Below, one piece after another: positions 1 through 11,304 of a DNA stretch of 64,000 nt. Source of the stretch: Karstenula rhodostoma CBS 690.94. Taxonomy: Eukaryota; Ascomycota; Dothideomycetes; Pleosporales; Didymosphaeriaceae. The position numbers and the translations under genes are program-made. Where the stretch lies: positions 1,629,052 to 1,693,051 of the forward strand of contig MU001501.1 of NCBI GenBank assembly GCA_010093485.1. Direction: 5' to 3'. Numbering within the stretch: the first letter of the stretch is position 1; the number at the start of each line of letters is the position of its first letter. The notes under the pieces are model-generated. The model saw only the letters and a list, made by a program, of their open reading frames with translations. It made no database searches and was not told where the DNA came from.

Positions 1-2048
1 ATCTTCATGGACCCCCATCAGGATGTCGTACGTACGGCCGAGTCGTCCTGACGCGCTTGCTGACAACCCTCCAGTGGTCCAGGTTCTCTGGAGGCTCAGG
101 CGCGCCCCTGTGGACTCTCTATGCATGCGGGCTGGACCCGACCTTCTTCGACGTCACCCAAGCTGCTCTCGTTCAAAATGTGTACCCAGAACCCGAGAAC
201 TACCCCAAGATGATATGGGCAACCAACTATACGAGGCTTGCTTGCCAGGTCGTCTTCACCCTGTTCTTCGCCGGAAATGAGTTCGCCCCCAAAGCCATCA
301 TCGACGGCAAGAACATCCAGGATTACCTTCAGGATCACTACATCGGCGCGGTCGAGCATCTTGCCAAGCGCATCAACGAGGCCGGCGATCTCTGGCACGA
401 CCCAATCGTGGGCTTTGAGAGTATGAATGAGCCCAACCGCGGAATGATCGGCTACCAGGACATCTCCGTTATCCCAAGTGAACAGAAGCTGCAGAAGGGG
501 ACCTCGCCCACGGCGTGGCAAGCCATACTTACCGGATCGGGTAATGCTTGCGAGATAGACACTTGGGACTTTGGTGGGTTGGGCCCCTACAAGTCCGGCA
601 GCTTGTTAGTCGACCCAGAGGGAAAGTCCGCATGGCTTTCGTCAAGTTACGATGATACGAAATACGGCTGGAAACGCGACCCCGGGTGGCGTTTGGGCGA
701 ATGCTTGTGGGCGCAGCACGGCGTCTGGGATCCGGCCACCAACACCCTTCTCAAAAAAGACTATTTTGCGAAGGACCCTCGCGATGGCGCCACGATAGAT
801 TACGAGTACTTTAGCAACCACTGGTTTTTGGACCACTGGCGGCGGTACAGCAAGATGGTCAAGGCGATATTTCCGGATTCCTTGATGTTCCTACAAGCGC
901 CTGTCTTAGAGATCCCACCTACAATCAAAGGCACCAGTGACGACGATCCCAACATAGTCTTCTGTCCGCATTTCTACGACGGCATTACGCTATTGACTAA
1001 AAAATGGTAAGTGTAAGCCTGGCGGTTGCGTTCTCGTGCTGACGCTCTACAGGAACCGTGTTTGGAATGTTGATGTCTTTGGAGTACTACGAGGAAAATA
1101 CCTCAGTCCAGCATTTGCAATAAAGATTGGAGAAAATGCAATCCGAAACTGCTTTGCACATCAGCTGACTGCGATACGAGAAGAGGGATACGACAAGATG
1201 GGAGTCCATCCTTGTTTGTTTTCCGAGATCGGCATACCTTACGACATGGACGACAAATACGCGTATAAGACAGGAAACTATAGCAGCCAGATCGCAGCCC
1301 TGGATGCCAACCATTTTGCACTAGAACAAAGTCACGCCAATGGCTTTGCGCTGTGGACTTATACCGTCACTGTAGGTCTGCCACCATCATGATCCACTGC
1401 GCTTGCTCATCCACGTAGAATAACCACTTCTGGGGCGACCAGTGGAATGGCGAAGACTTGTCCATCTACTCGGTGGACGACAAACCTGTGCCAAACGCAG
1501 GCTCATTCCCCGAAGCGCAGTCTCGCGCATCTCTCGATGTTAACTCACCCTCGTACTCAAGAGCGCAATCAGCGGAGAGGCTGAACGTGGATCCTGGTAA
1601 CCTCAGTAAGTCGCTATCGGTAGAGCGTATGAGCTCGCAGTCCAGCAATGGCGACGTGCGGGGTCTTCGGGCGGCGGAGGCTTTCATACGTCCGACACCA
1701 ATCGCCACGCACGGCGATGTGACTAGCTATGGCTTCGACCTGAAGAACGCAACTTTCAAGTTGTCGCTCTCGGCACCAAGCTCCACGCCAGACGATGCAC
1801 CGACCGTTGTTTACCTCGCAGAATTCCACTTCCCCAGCCAGACGGTCGAGATCAGCGGGGGCAAGTGGAGCATCGCCTCTGAAGAACACAATGGTGCGGT
1901 GCAGCAGATATTGAAGTGGTGGCACGCAGAGGGCGAGCAGTCGATGACGGTCAAAGGTGTGGTGCGCAAACAGGGAGGCCCACTATCAACCGACGAAGAC
2001 GAGGGCTACCTCAGGCAGTGTCAGAAGCAGGCTTGTGTTGTTATGTAG
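1..2048 (+). CDS. GH5 endoglycoceramidase / steryl-glucosidase-like protein (5' end outside window)
   Basis: Glycoside hydrolase family 5, of the EGCrP/Egh1 type that cleaves glucosylceramide or steryl glucoside in fungal cells. Visible exons are 1-27, 75-1006, 1053-1371 and 1419-2048, with introns 28-74, 1007-1052 and 1372-1418; every junction keeps frame. The first exon reads MDPHQDV and joins WSRFSGGSGAP, the typical GH5 start of the barrel. SMNEPNRG holds the putative acid/base Glu, and FSEIGIPYD in the third exon holds the likely nucleophile Glu. HFWGDQWNGEDLSIYS follows. A C-terminal domain of about 200 residues includes a Ser-rich linker. The last four residues are CVVM, a CaaX-type prenylation motif. 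About 635 residues are visible. Family assignment is firm; the exact substrate is inferred. Confidence 0.88.
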
Positions 2049-2675
2049 TTTCGGCCGGATAGTTGCAGGGCGTTTGGCGCACGGCAAATCGGGTGGGGGT
2101 TATTTTGGCTGACTGGCGTTCATGCACGGTGATGTAATGCTCGTTCGGTTCTCACATGTTGTAAGCAGTTCATGAGCAGTGATGTCTCAAGCGTCGGGTG
2201 AGCGCATAGCATGCAGAATGGGCGAGGCGTTTCCAGAGAAGAAATGGTAGAGGTCGCGTCAATGTGCCAAAGGCAGCAGTGACCACCTGACAGCGCGTTT
2301 CAACGGCTGGCTGGAACGCGTTTTGTGACACTGCGAGACGTGACTGGCGAAGCGACAAGTCACACCTTTCAACGTTGACATTGTTTGCGTCAGAGTCGAC
2401 GTCTCGTTTATTCGCGCGTTCGTCGGCGATGAGTAGGGCACGCGCACCCTACACGGACTTCTCGAGCCCACAGCGCGCACCGCCGCTTTCTCTGCCAGCG
2501 CACGCCTGCCCGCTCCCTCTCGCAAACTCGCAAACCTCTGCCGCCCCAAGACGATCGCGTGCCCGCCAACCCGCCCCCAACAGTGCAGCATCCTCGCCCG
2601 CCCGATCTTCACCGCCGGCTGCCGCTCGTAGACGCTCCGGCCAGGGTCTCGAGCAGCCGAACGAGCTTTGCGACG
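2049..2675. other. Intergenic region with Msn5 promoter/5' leader
   Basis: No credible gene. The proximal part (about 2450-2675) is pyrimidine-rich on the + strand (runs of C and CT), as is common upstream of fungal housekeeping start codons. I saw no clear TATA box. Overlapping open frames here on both strands have skewed Arg/Pro/Ala composition and are shadows of GC-rich DNA. Confidence 0.5.
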
Positions 2676-5600
2676 ATGGATGGGGCGTCTGCAACCCCGC
2701 AAGACGTCGCCAACGGCCATGCGGGCGGCGCCAATGGCCACACGACGGACCTCTCGCAGGTCCTGCACGCGCTGCAGGCAATCTACAACCCCAAGTCCAA
2801 CAACGAGACCCGCCGCCAGGCCACCGAATACCTCGAGCAGGCCAAGCGCCACCCCGAAGCTCCCTCGCATGGCCACACCCTCGCCCTCGACACGTCGCAG
2901 CCGGCCCAGCTCCGCCACTATGGCCTCACCATGCTCGAGTTCTCCATCAGGTACGGCTGGGAGGACTTCACCGAGGAGCAGGCCAACGTGCTACGCAGCT
3001 ACGTCGTCGAGCTAGCACAGAGCATCACCGCCCAGGACCCCGTCTATCTGCGCAACAAGGTGGCCCAGCTGTGGACCGAAGTGGCGAAGCGGTCGTGGGG
3101 CGCCGAGTGGATGGACATGGACCAGCAGCTCGTCGAGCTGTGGCAGTCGTCGCTGCACCACCAGGCCGTGGTGCTGTACGTGCTCGAGACGCTGTCCGAG
3201 GAGATTTTCAACCGCGAAGACCCCACGGCCGGCCTGCGAGGCAGCGACCTGGGCCGCGCCTGCGTCGAGATCTTCACACCCGCCGCCGTGCTTACCGAGC
3301 ATCTGCCGGGCCGCGACAAGAGTTTGGACGTGCGCCATGGGGACGAGGGCTGGCTCAAGCGGCTGTGCGACAATCTGTCGTGGTGTCTGTCCCAGGACTA
3401 CCAGCACCAGGACGCCGTCAAGCTGTGTGCTGTGAAGACCATGAACGCTCTCCGAGCATGCATGCCATGGATCATTCCGAAAGCGATTGCCGCTGTGCAG
3501 GTCATTGAGCATGTGTGCAAGGCTCTCGCCGTGCCCGTAACGGAGCTTCAAGTGGTACGAACCACCACACATGTTCTCTTTCAACTACTGACCCGGCATG
3601 TTAGGCTTCTGTCGATGTTCTGCAGGCAATATACACCCGTCATCACCTCCACGATGACGAGTTTGTAGAGCTCGTGTGCCCAATGTTCACTCCTGGCAGC
3701 GTGTCGCTACTGCAGGAAGTGTACAACTGGACACTGGCCGACATGAACATCCATGACCTGGACGAGAAGAAGTACAATCTGTGCAAGAAGCTCTCCGAGG
3801 TAAGTAGTCCACGTTTCTTGCCTCTGTCCCAGACTAACGTTTACAGTTGGCTAACAGCCTCGGTCTATTCATCGAACAGAAGCCCCAGCAGGTTCCCGAG
3901 GGCAGCGACCTTCCGGGAATCTTTCGGTTTTTGTACGACGTGGCACGAAACCCCAGTCTGGTCGTGTCGATTCCCGTGCTCCATTGCTGGACCAAGCTGC
4001 TGCGCTCTAAGATTGTCCGCGAGTCACCCGTAGTAACAAACATGGTGGGCGGGCTATTAGAGATCTGCTGTGCACGATTAATACGCTACGAAGTGTTTCC
4101 CGAAGATTCCGAAGACATCACTATTCTCTTCCTGAACGAAGACATCGACACCGTACCCGAGCGACATGCTTTCCTTGGCAACTACCGAAGGTTCTGTGCC
4201 GATGTCATTGATGTTCTTGTACGGCGAACGCCTGTTGAAGCCATGGAGCACATACTAGGACAGGCGATAAATACCTTCCAGAACCTCTACAACGACATCC
4301 CGCCCTTCCAACAGCAAACATTTACCAAGCATTCGGCACCCGTACTGAAAGTAGATGCACAGGTCACGATTATTGACTCAGCGTTGAAGGGCTATTTAAA
4401 GTGGCTGTCTACCCATGGAAACGAACCGCAAGAAGATGAACGGAAACGTAACGCAATGGAAGACTCGTTCGAACAGTGGGGCCGGCAGGTGTTGCAGGCG
4501 CGTTTCGATGATCCTGAAATCGCCAAGAAAATCATACAGCTCATGTCGACATTCTCGACCAAAGCGCTCCCTGACCGTCCCGCTTTTGCTCTTTCTTTTC
4601 TTGAATACATGCTTACCGTCAGGCTCGCGGACAACCCTGCCTACCCACAGTATGCCGATACGGTGAAGGACCTTGAACGCATATGTAGCCTTGAGATGCA
4701 GAAGCTTGCCATGAAGTTTGCTGATGACTTCATGAATGTGTACGAACAGCTGGAGAATAAGGTCAACGAAATGATGGCCGACCCCACGACTGATGACCGC
4801 CAGCGCATGGCCTACTCCGCGTTCCTGTTCATCATCGTTCATCGATGCACCCAGTTGGACCGTGAAAGCCAGGAGGAGCGCATGCGGCAAATGCTGACGC
4901 AGATCAAGGACGCCTGGCAGAACAATGAGTTTACAAACTCGGTCTCCTCGTTCCAAGCATTCTGCGGCAGCCTCGGAATGGCTCAACTGCCAGAGTTCTT
5001 GTCTGCGAACAACTTCCGCGGCGTGCAGGACTGGTCTGAGCAGCCACTCAGTGGTGATGGCCAGGCCATGCAGGCCGTTATACTGGAACAGTCACAGGTA
5101 TGGCACTCTTGTCAAAGCGAATGACTATGCTGACGCGCAATAGCGACTACCCCTTCGGCTTACAAAGACGCTCTTGGCCGCATCCACTGAGAAGTTGCGC
5201 GACGGTTCTGCTGCGTACGAATCGGCCGCCCGGTTATGGGCTGAAGTTATACCCGCTCTACTTCCGAACCTCCTCCAGCTCGTCAGCCATGCGCAGGCCT
5301 TCAACGACATCGACTCCAACTGGTCCTACCTTCCACCAGACCTGCAGCAAGTTATACAGCGGGTCTTGACTGATCGGTTCTGGCAGGCCGGAATCTCGAC
5401 CGAGAGCCGTGACGATTTCTTCGCGCGCGTGAGTGGGTCAAAATCAACATACGAAGGATTTGCATCTACTGTCCGAGGTACCGTTCGACAGATCCGGGAG
5501 AGCTCGTACTACATCCTCTACTCGCTCACGCGGTTCCGGGATTTCTTCTACGGCATAGAAAACCTGTCGGGGCCCCTGAGCCAAGCGCTGTTCGGACACG

Positions 5601-6616
5601 CACACGCGTTGACGGCCCATCACCTATCTGTCCTCCTTACAGTTTCCACACACCTCATCGAAGGTTGCCCGTCACATGTAAGGCCACAGTTCCTCCCGGA
5701 TATGATACAGGGACTGTTCCGCGAATTAAACGGCAAGATAACGAAAGAGTGGGATGAAGTCAGTCAGCAGGTGGTCAATGCCGGGGAGAACGACAACTTG
5801 ACGGATGAGATGAAGACTGAGAGCATTCTTCGGCAGCTCACCTACTCGTCAGTCACGCTTGTCGCTGTACTGCTCGACTCACGGCAGGGTAAGTTTACGT
5901 TCCTCCATCATCCTGTGAAGACAATTTCTCGGCATCCCTCCCTCCAAAAACACTGCAAATACAAACCTATCAACCAGCACTAACACCGCCCAGAATTCGC
6001 CCGCCTCGACGACGACCAGCGCAAAGACGGCCCCCCAATCTGCGACTTCATCCTCTCCTCCCCCGCGGTGCTCGAGCCCATCCTCCTCTTCTGCAACACA
6101 TGCATCCACGTGCGCGACACGCGCTCCGTCAACACCACGGTCCGCGTCCTCCGCACCCTCCTCCCGCGCTTCAAGGAAAAATCCCCCATCCGCGACTACT
6201 TCTGCAACGAGCTGCTCAAAACAGCAATCATCTCCCTCCACGAACCCTACTTCGTCGACTGCCAAAAGGACCTCGCCTCCCTCATCGCAGGCATCATCCA
6301 CCTCGACGACGACATCCCCCGCGCCATCATCCTGAGCTTGCCCGGTATGGGCGACTACAGCCGTGTGGAAAGAAAGCTAGCCAAGCTGAAGGCGGTCAAT
6401 AGGAGCGATGAGCGCCAGCAGAGGAGTATCGTACTCGACTTGCTGTCTAGCGTAAGGGGGCTGAGTATCCAGGAGCAGGGGCGCATCGAGCGCGCGAAGC
6501 CCAGACGCAAGACTAAGTTCGAGGAACAGTATATGAGCGTGGAGCCGAGCGCGGGCGCGATTGTGCGCGGGACGAGTCCCGGGTTGGAGGGCGTGGCGGG
6601 TATGTTTGATTCGTGA
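2676..6616 (+). CDS. MSN5: Karyopherin exportin Msn5 / exportin-5 family
   Basis: Nuclear export receptor of the importin-beta superfamily; yeast Msn5 exports phosphorylated transcription factors and metazoan exportin-5 exports small RNAs. Exons 2676-3554, 3605-3799, 3847-5097, 5144-5888 and 5994-6616 give about 1230 residues, close to the usual ~1200. The N-terminal part (QALQAIYNPKSNNETRR... LRHYGLTMLEFSIRYGW) is the importin-beta N-terminal repeat, followed by the Xpo1-like segment (LRNKVAQLWTEVAKRSWG) and HEAT-like helices to the end. I chose the ATG at 2676 because conserved sequence begins soon after it; an in-frame ATG at 2559 would add 39 low-complexity Ser/Pro/Arg residues. All four introns are short with clear GT..AG sites. 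Because exportin-5 handles small RNA in animals, its presence 24 kb from an Argonaute gene is worth noting, but no functional link is shown. Confidence 0.92.
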
Positions 6617-6630
6617 GGATAGTGGGTGTG

Positions 6631-6660
6631 CTGGGCTGGGCTGGGCTGGGCTGGACTGGG
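6631..6660. repeat. CTGGG minisatellite after MSN5
   Basis: Six tandem CTGGG-type units (the fifth is CTGGA) lie just after the Msn5 stop. The same 6617-7163 intergenic stretch also holds a GCATGCATGCATGGATGGATGG tract near 6698-6719 and a GCTAGCTAGCTAGC run near 7062. No gene is supported between 6617 and 7163, which is the shared 3' region of two convergent genes. Confidence 0.8.
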
Positions 6661-7163
6661 GTGTGAGGGAGGCGGCTTCTGGAGTTGGAACGTGGAATGC
6701 ATGCATGCATGGATGGATGGCACGCACGGGATCTGGATCTTAAAACTTAGCATTGCATACCCCCCCTTCCCTATATCTGCGGGCGGTCTTAGACGTGTGG
6801 TTTTGTTTTTTGTTCTTGGCGAGGCCGAGCGCGGGTAGAAGTAGAATATAGTATAGTATAGTAACTAATTGGCCTTTTGTATCTTTTTCTCTGTCTCACG
6901 CTTACCCTGGAAGGTTCCGTACCTCTCGTCAACCAAACTAGTTTAATCGCGCAAAACACGGTACGCACGCAGACGAAGAAAAGGAACACAGATAGTGTAG
7001 TCTTGCATTACGCCTGCATACGCCGAACACGTCTAGGACCCGACAGAACGCTCATGTGTAGCTAGCTAGCTAGCAGCCGAAAACGAAACGCCACGCCACG
7101 CCACAAATGCAATGCAATGCATAAACCGATATCATCCAGCAAACGCAGCACACGTCGCCCCGC

Positions 7164-8788
7164 CTACCCGCCCCCCTCCACCTCCTTCCCCCGACTCGGC
7201 GTCAACACCCCAGGTTTCTCCGTATGACTCGCCACCTCGAGCACGCTCGTCGCGCTCGCCTCGCCCCCCTCGACGCTCATCCCCAGCATGCGGCGCGCAA
7301 TCTCCTTCTGGCCGTCGCCAACGGCGCTCTCGACGGGACTCTGCACGCCGGCGTCGCTGCCATTCGTGTCGGCGGTATCCGTGCGCGTGATGACGGGGGG
7401 TTTGAGCCAGGGGACGGCGGTGCAGCGGTTGACGAGGCGCTTCGTCGTCTCGTCGACGGGGGCGAAGTGGTGCCCGCTCGCGACGAGGAGGGAGAGGATG
7501 CGCGTGATGTCTGTGCGTTTGTAGTGGGGTGGTTTTGAGATCTGGGAGTGAGTGAGGATGGGGTGGAGGACGCGGAGGTACGTGTGGCGGAGGGCGTTTG
7601 CGGCGGGGGAGTCCGAGGGGAGGTCCATTAGATTGCGCAGGATGACGTCGACGAGGACGTGCAGGTCGTTGGTGTAGAAGTATTCTGCGGTTTGGCGGTT
7701 GCCGAAGATGAGGTAGAGGGCTTTGAGGATGAGGAGCTGGAGCGATGTCTCCGACTCGCGGTTGAGGAGGAGGATCAGGTTGCACCCGAAGGTCTTGTAT
7801 GTCATGCCGTGCGTGGAGAGGGCTTTGATGACGCGGTTGGTGATGCGGCCGTCGTGCCGTTGGGTCGAGGCGACGAGGTATTGTTCGTTCAGGACCAGCT
7901 GGGCGTGTTAGCGAGGGAGGGAGGCATGTAGCGTGCGAGTGTCGTACCAGAACGCGTATTACGGGGTAGTGGTAGGGGTCCTCGTGGTCGTCGGACACGC
8001 CTTCTATAACGCCAAGAAGATAGAGTATGAAAGAGTCGTCCACGGCCACTGCGGCGGGTCAGCACCGAAATTGTAGGATTTCCACGGAGATGGGGCACGC
8101 CATACTAAAGTCTTCCCACTTCAAGCGCTGGATGCGCGAGGACTCGTACAGCAGGTCGAGCAGCAGCTGGTGCAGGCGGGGCTCCTCCTGCACGCTCTCC
8201 AGCTGGATCAGCTCGATCAGGCGGGCGAAGACGCCCTCCTCGTGCATCATCTCGAAGGTGGCATCGCTCTGGTTGTTGCGGCCGTCGAAGAGGAGGAAGG
8301 CGGCGACCATGTGCAGCGTAGGGTTATCGTCCTCCTGCGCGGGGTCAGCCACTGTGCGCACGCAGCGGGAGTCTCTTGCGCACCTGCAGCAGACAGTAGA
8401 TGATCTGGCGGCGCACGTAGGCCTCGTGCTGGGTGAAGAGGTCGCCCTGGATCAGGCGGTAGACGCATTTTGCGAGGCTGTACTCGGTCTGCAGGTACTC
8501 GGCTGGCGGCAGTTAGCGGGGGCGCACCCACGACAGCAGCATTCCAGCATTTCGGGGCGCATACACTGGTAGCTGGTGGTGACGTTGAGGTAGGAGCGCA
8601 GGGCGTTGTCGATGATCTCGTGGTCGTGCTGCTGGCACCGCGTCGACACAATGTCGTCGAGCTCTGTGGCGCACGTGTTAGCACTGCCGTGGGTGCATTG
8701 CATGCATGGCGGGGTCGTCGCAGCGAGGCGCCTCACCGTCCCAGAACTGCTGCTCATTCTCGAGGTTATACGATACCTCAAACGCCAT
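7164..8788 (-). CDS. SPIN90/Ldb17/Dip1-like Arp2/3 regulator (DUF2013)
   Basis: Homologue of the SPIN90 leucine-rich domain family (S. pombe Dip1, S. cerevisiae Ldb17), which binds Arp2/3 complex to start linear actin filaments at endocytic sites. I place six exons on the minus strand: 8788-8737, 8663-8565, 8502-8384, 8334-8106, 8048-7948 and 7898-7164, giving about 444 residues. Landmarks in order are [18 protein letters not shown], an armadillo-like helical region ([31 protein letters not shown], interrupted in print), YPVIRVL joined to LVLNEQYL, and the highly conserved [17 protein letters not shown]...[20 protein letters not shown] block of the family (here AEYFYTNDL). The C-terminal ~90 residues are low complexity. 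The exon boundaries all preserve frame, and the length fits Ldb17-type proteins (about 375-490). Confidence 0.87.
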
Positions 8789-9222
8789 GCTTGACTCGTG
8801 TTTCGGCCGCCAGACGCATCCTCGGACGCCGTGCAAGCTGTGGCGGTGCGGCGATGGCGCGGACGTGGCAGTCAGTGTAGTTGCAATCTTGGTGTCGTCC
8901 ACGTCTCGGGCGCCATCGCCGAGTTATCGCCGCGGCGCGTCATGCCTCCGACACGTACACGGTGCATCACACCCAGTCACCAGCCACCAGCCACCAGTCA
9001 CCAGTCATCGACGTCTTCTGCTGTATCGGTAGAGCCCCCAACTACCCGTCGAGCCCTATACCTCGCCCACTTTCCTCCCATCTGCGCATCCTACATACTC
9101 CTCAGCCACCAAAACCCCAAAACAGCTCCAACGACACCCCTCTCCGCCCTCTCCTCCTTGCTGCCTCTCCTGGAAACCTCGACATCGCCCCCTAGACGCT
9201 TACAAGAACCACTGTTAGCAAG
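8789..9222. other. Intergenic region with short CCAGTCA/CCAGCCA tandem tract
   Basis: No gene is supported. A degenerate heptamer array (CAGTCAC/CAGCCAC) runs from about 8972 to 9008. The rest is C-rich on the + strand and lies between the start of the Ldb17-like gene and the 3' end of the G-alpha-like gene, both on the minus strand, so it should contain the Ldb17-like promoter. Confidence 0.5.
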
Positions 9223-10020
9223 CTAACCCCAATCCTCCAAAGCTTGCCTCGCCGACCCCAACCGCGCTCGCAACGAGATCGAGCGAATCCGCTTCCGGCT
9301 CTTCTCGAACACGTGATGTCGCTCCGACGCGGGGAGCTCCCATCCAAGCATTGTTTCAACCACCTCCCGTACGTGCTCGGAATTCGTCGTGTCCATGTAA
9401 AATATTTCTACGCTGTCATGGTGTTGCGATAAATCCGTGAACCTCTTCACAATGTAATCTCGACAGGCCACCACAGCAGTTGACTGGCCCTCGTAGTCGG
9501 GGAAACTATGGCACAGGGGAAACAGGCCTGATTGCATCTTTCTCTCAAAGACGTCGTATCGGGTGAAGCAGATGCTCACTCTGCTCTGGTGCGTCCTGGT
9601 GTCGAGATGCTGTGAGCGAAGGACGGTTCCATCGCGAAGGCTGAGGTTGTAGGCGCCAGCTGCAGACCCATGTTCGCACTGCGCACTGCCTCGTTAGGCA
9701 TATGTGGTCCAGCGCCACTCGTTGATGCAATGCCATGGGCTGACTTGCTTCCCAGTCTCGTGTTTTGGCAGTTGTGCCCTCGCCGCAGTCTGTTAGTGTC
9801 CAGATAGGGACAGTGTCGCCCTTATCCGAAGTGCGCCTGTTCAGCCGGTGTCCACAGCGAAGTATTGGCACTGCACGCATATATATCTGGAGTCGAGTAT
9901 CCCTCCGTACCTGAAAAGCGTACAATCAAAGTGTAGTGCAGTATATGAGTGATGGGTCGACTCGTTAGGTGCCGTGCGTGTGATCCTATCGCGTAGGGCA
10001 GTTGCCGTGCATGCCAGTGA
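9223..10020 (-). CDS. Divergent G-protein alpha-subunit-like gene, 5' part unresolved
   Basis: The last exon (stop at 9223) reads through AYNLSLRDG, VSICFTRYDVFERKM, CHSFPDYEG, a DYIVKRF helix and IFYMDTTNSEHVREVVETML. These match the G-alpha order YD...LFLNKxDLFxxK (NKxD region), PDYxG, YxxxKF and the (T)xxT...V C-terminal helix. Upstream, an exon ending at 9911 carries LRDRITRTAPNES (switch-I-like), followed by intron 9837-9910 and an exon from 9836 with IWTLTDCGEGTTAKTRDWE where G-alpha has DVGGQRSERKKW. The switch II Gln is therefore absent and the NKxD motif is altered to TRYD. I could not find the P-loop GxGxSGKS or settle the exons above 10020; homologous-looking helical-domain pieces (YFFCNNRLF near 10110; YTFLNGIAIRTTLS near 10360) suggest it extends towards 10.4 kb or beyond. 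It may be a degenerate G-alpha or a pseudogene. Confidence 0.42.
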
Positions 10021-11304
10021 CGCGCCTTCCTCCACCAAACCCTTGCTGCTCAGAACACTTCATCCAGGTGCCGTGCGAAGCTTTGGGGGTCGGACCAACA
10101 GTTGTCGAACAGGCGATTGTTGCAGAAAAAATACGCGCCAGTTGCAGGGCTATCCGGTTGCAAAAGGTCTTGGATGAAGCATGTGAGATCCGCTCCAGAT
10201 CGGGTGGGGTATCGCTCGCGTCGGATCGTTTGCACATGGTTTCGAACTGGGCGGATACAGACCTGTTAGGAGAGACCATCCGTCTAATTAAATAAAGCTC
10301 GGTACCGACGGCGAGTACTTGCCAGTAAATCATCGTGGAAAGTGTCGTCCTAATTGCTATCCCATTGAGAAACGTGTACTCCAAAGCCCGTGGACAGCGG
10401 CAAGGACGACGAGTAGGTAGCAGGGTGCCTAAAATGCATCTCGGCTGCTTAGTGACCAAACGCGGGAGTCGGGGGCCGCCATGAACGAACCGTCGTGAAC
10501 TCAGTGAAGACAGGCCAGACGACGGGTTGTCTGAGGTTAGTCGTTCGCAGTTCGCAGTTCGCAACTTCCAAGATGGCGTCGTCTCCGCCTCATCCTTAGC
10601 GTACCAGCCACGACCGAGGCTACCGCAGCCGTCCATAGCCTGGTTGGTCAGATGAAACCCGCAGATAGACTGTCCAATTGCATGGAACGGAGTCCTCATG
10701 TTCGATATTGGCTATCGTGACATTGAGGCGGAGGAGGATGCCCACGATGCGGCTGGCAACTGTAGGCGATATCCTGCAGAGTTCGATGACGGAGACGTTA
10801 CAGGAGGCTGCGACGCAGGATGCATCGGATCCCACGAATCCATCAGGTCTTGCGGGGATGAGCATCCGTTATGGGGTGTGTAAGGGTGGTGTAGTGGGAC
10901 TGGGTGACCCCGATGTGGTCTCGTGCTTTAGGGCCAAGAGGATGTAAGGATGATACTTCTGTGCGCAGGACTATCACTAAGGTCTTCTCCTACTAGATGG
11001 GAGCGAACCTCGTCCACACTCGAGACAGCGCCCACCCGGCGCGGGAAAATGGCTCATCCGCGAAGTCCATCCTGTGTGCTCGCCAGACGTCGCCCACAAC
11101 CCATCATCTGACCCTTCCTGCCTTATAATACCGATCGTCGACGCGTCGTCCCCCACACTTTCTTAACCCCCTCAATGCATCTTTACATGCCGCGCTACCT
11201 CCGCCCAACGCCCAACGCCCAACGCACGTCCTCAAATCCAAGCTCTTTCACCACGCAAATACCCTCCAGCATTCCCGCGAAAAAGCCCAATCGACAGAAA
11301 CACA
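10021..11304. other. Region without a resolved gene; GTTCGCA triplet repeat
   Basis: Probably contains 5' exons of the minus-strand G-alpha-like gene up to about 10.4-10.8 kb, but I could not define them. Three exact tandem copies of GTTCGCA occupy 10543-10563. A CGCCCAA tandem repeat (three copies) is near 11206-11226. Around 11030-11170 the sequence looks promoter-like (TTATAATA near 11124) and leads into the truncated transporter relic. Confidence 0.4.

Noticed and set aside
2259..2918. Long open frames on the minus strand and a second + frame (2375-3508) over the Msn5 start
   Set aside because: Arg/Pro/Ala-heavy composition and complete overlap with conserved Msn5 coding sequence; they are codon-bias shadows.
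7132..8049. 305-codon minus-strand frame overlapping the Ldb17-like gene
   Set aside because: Pro/His/Arg-rich reading in another frame of the same strand; the DUF2013 exons explain the region.
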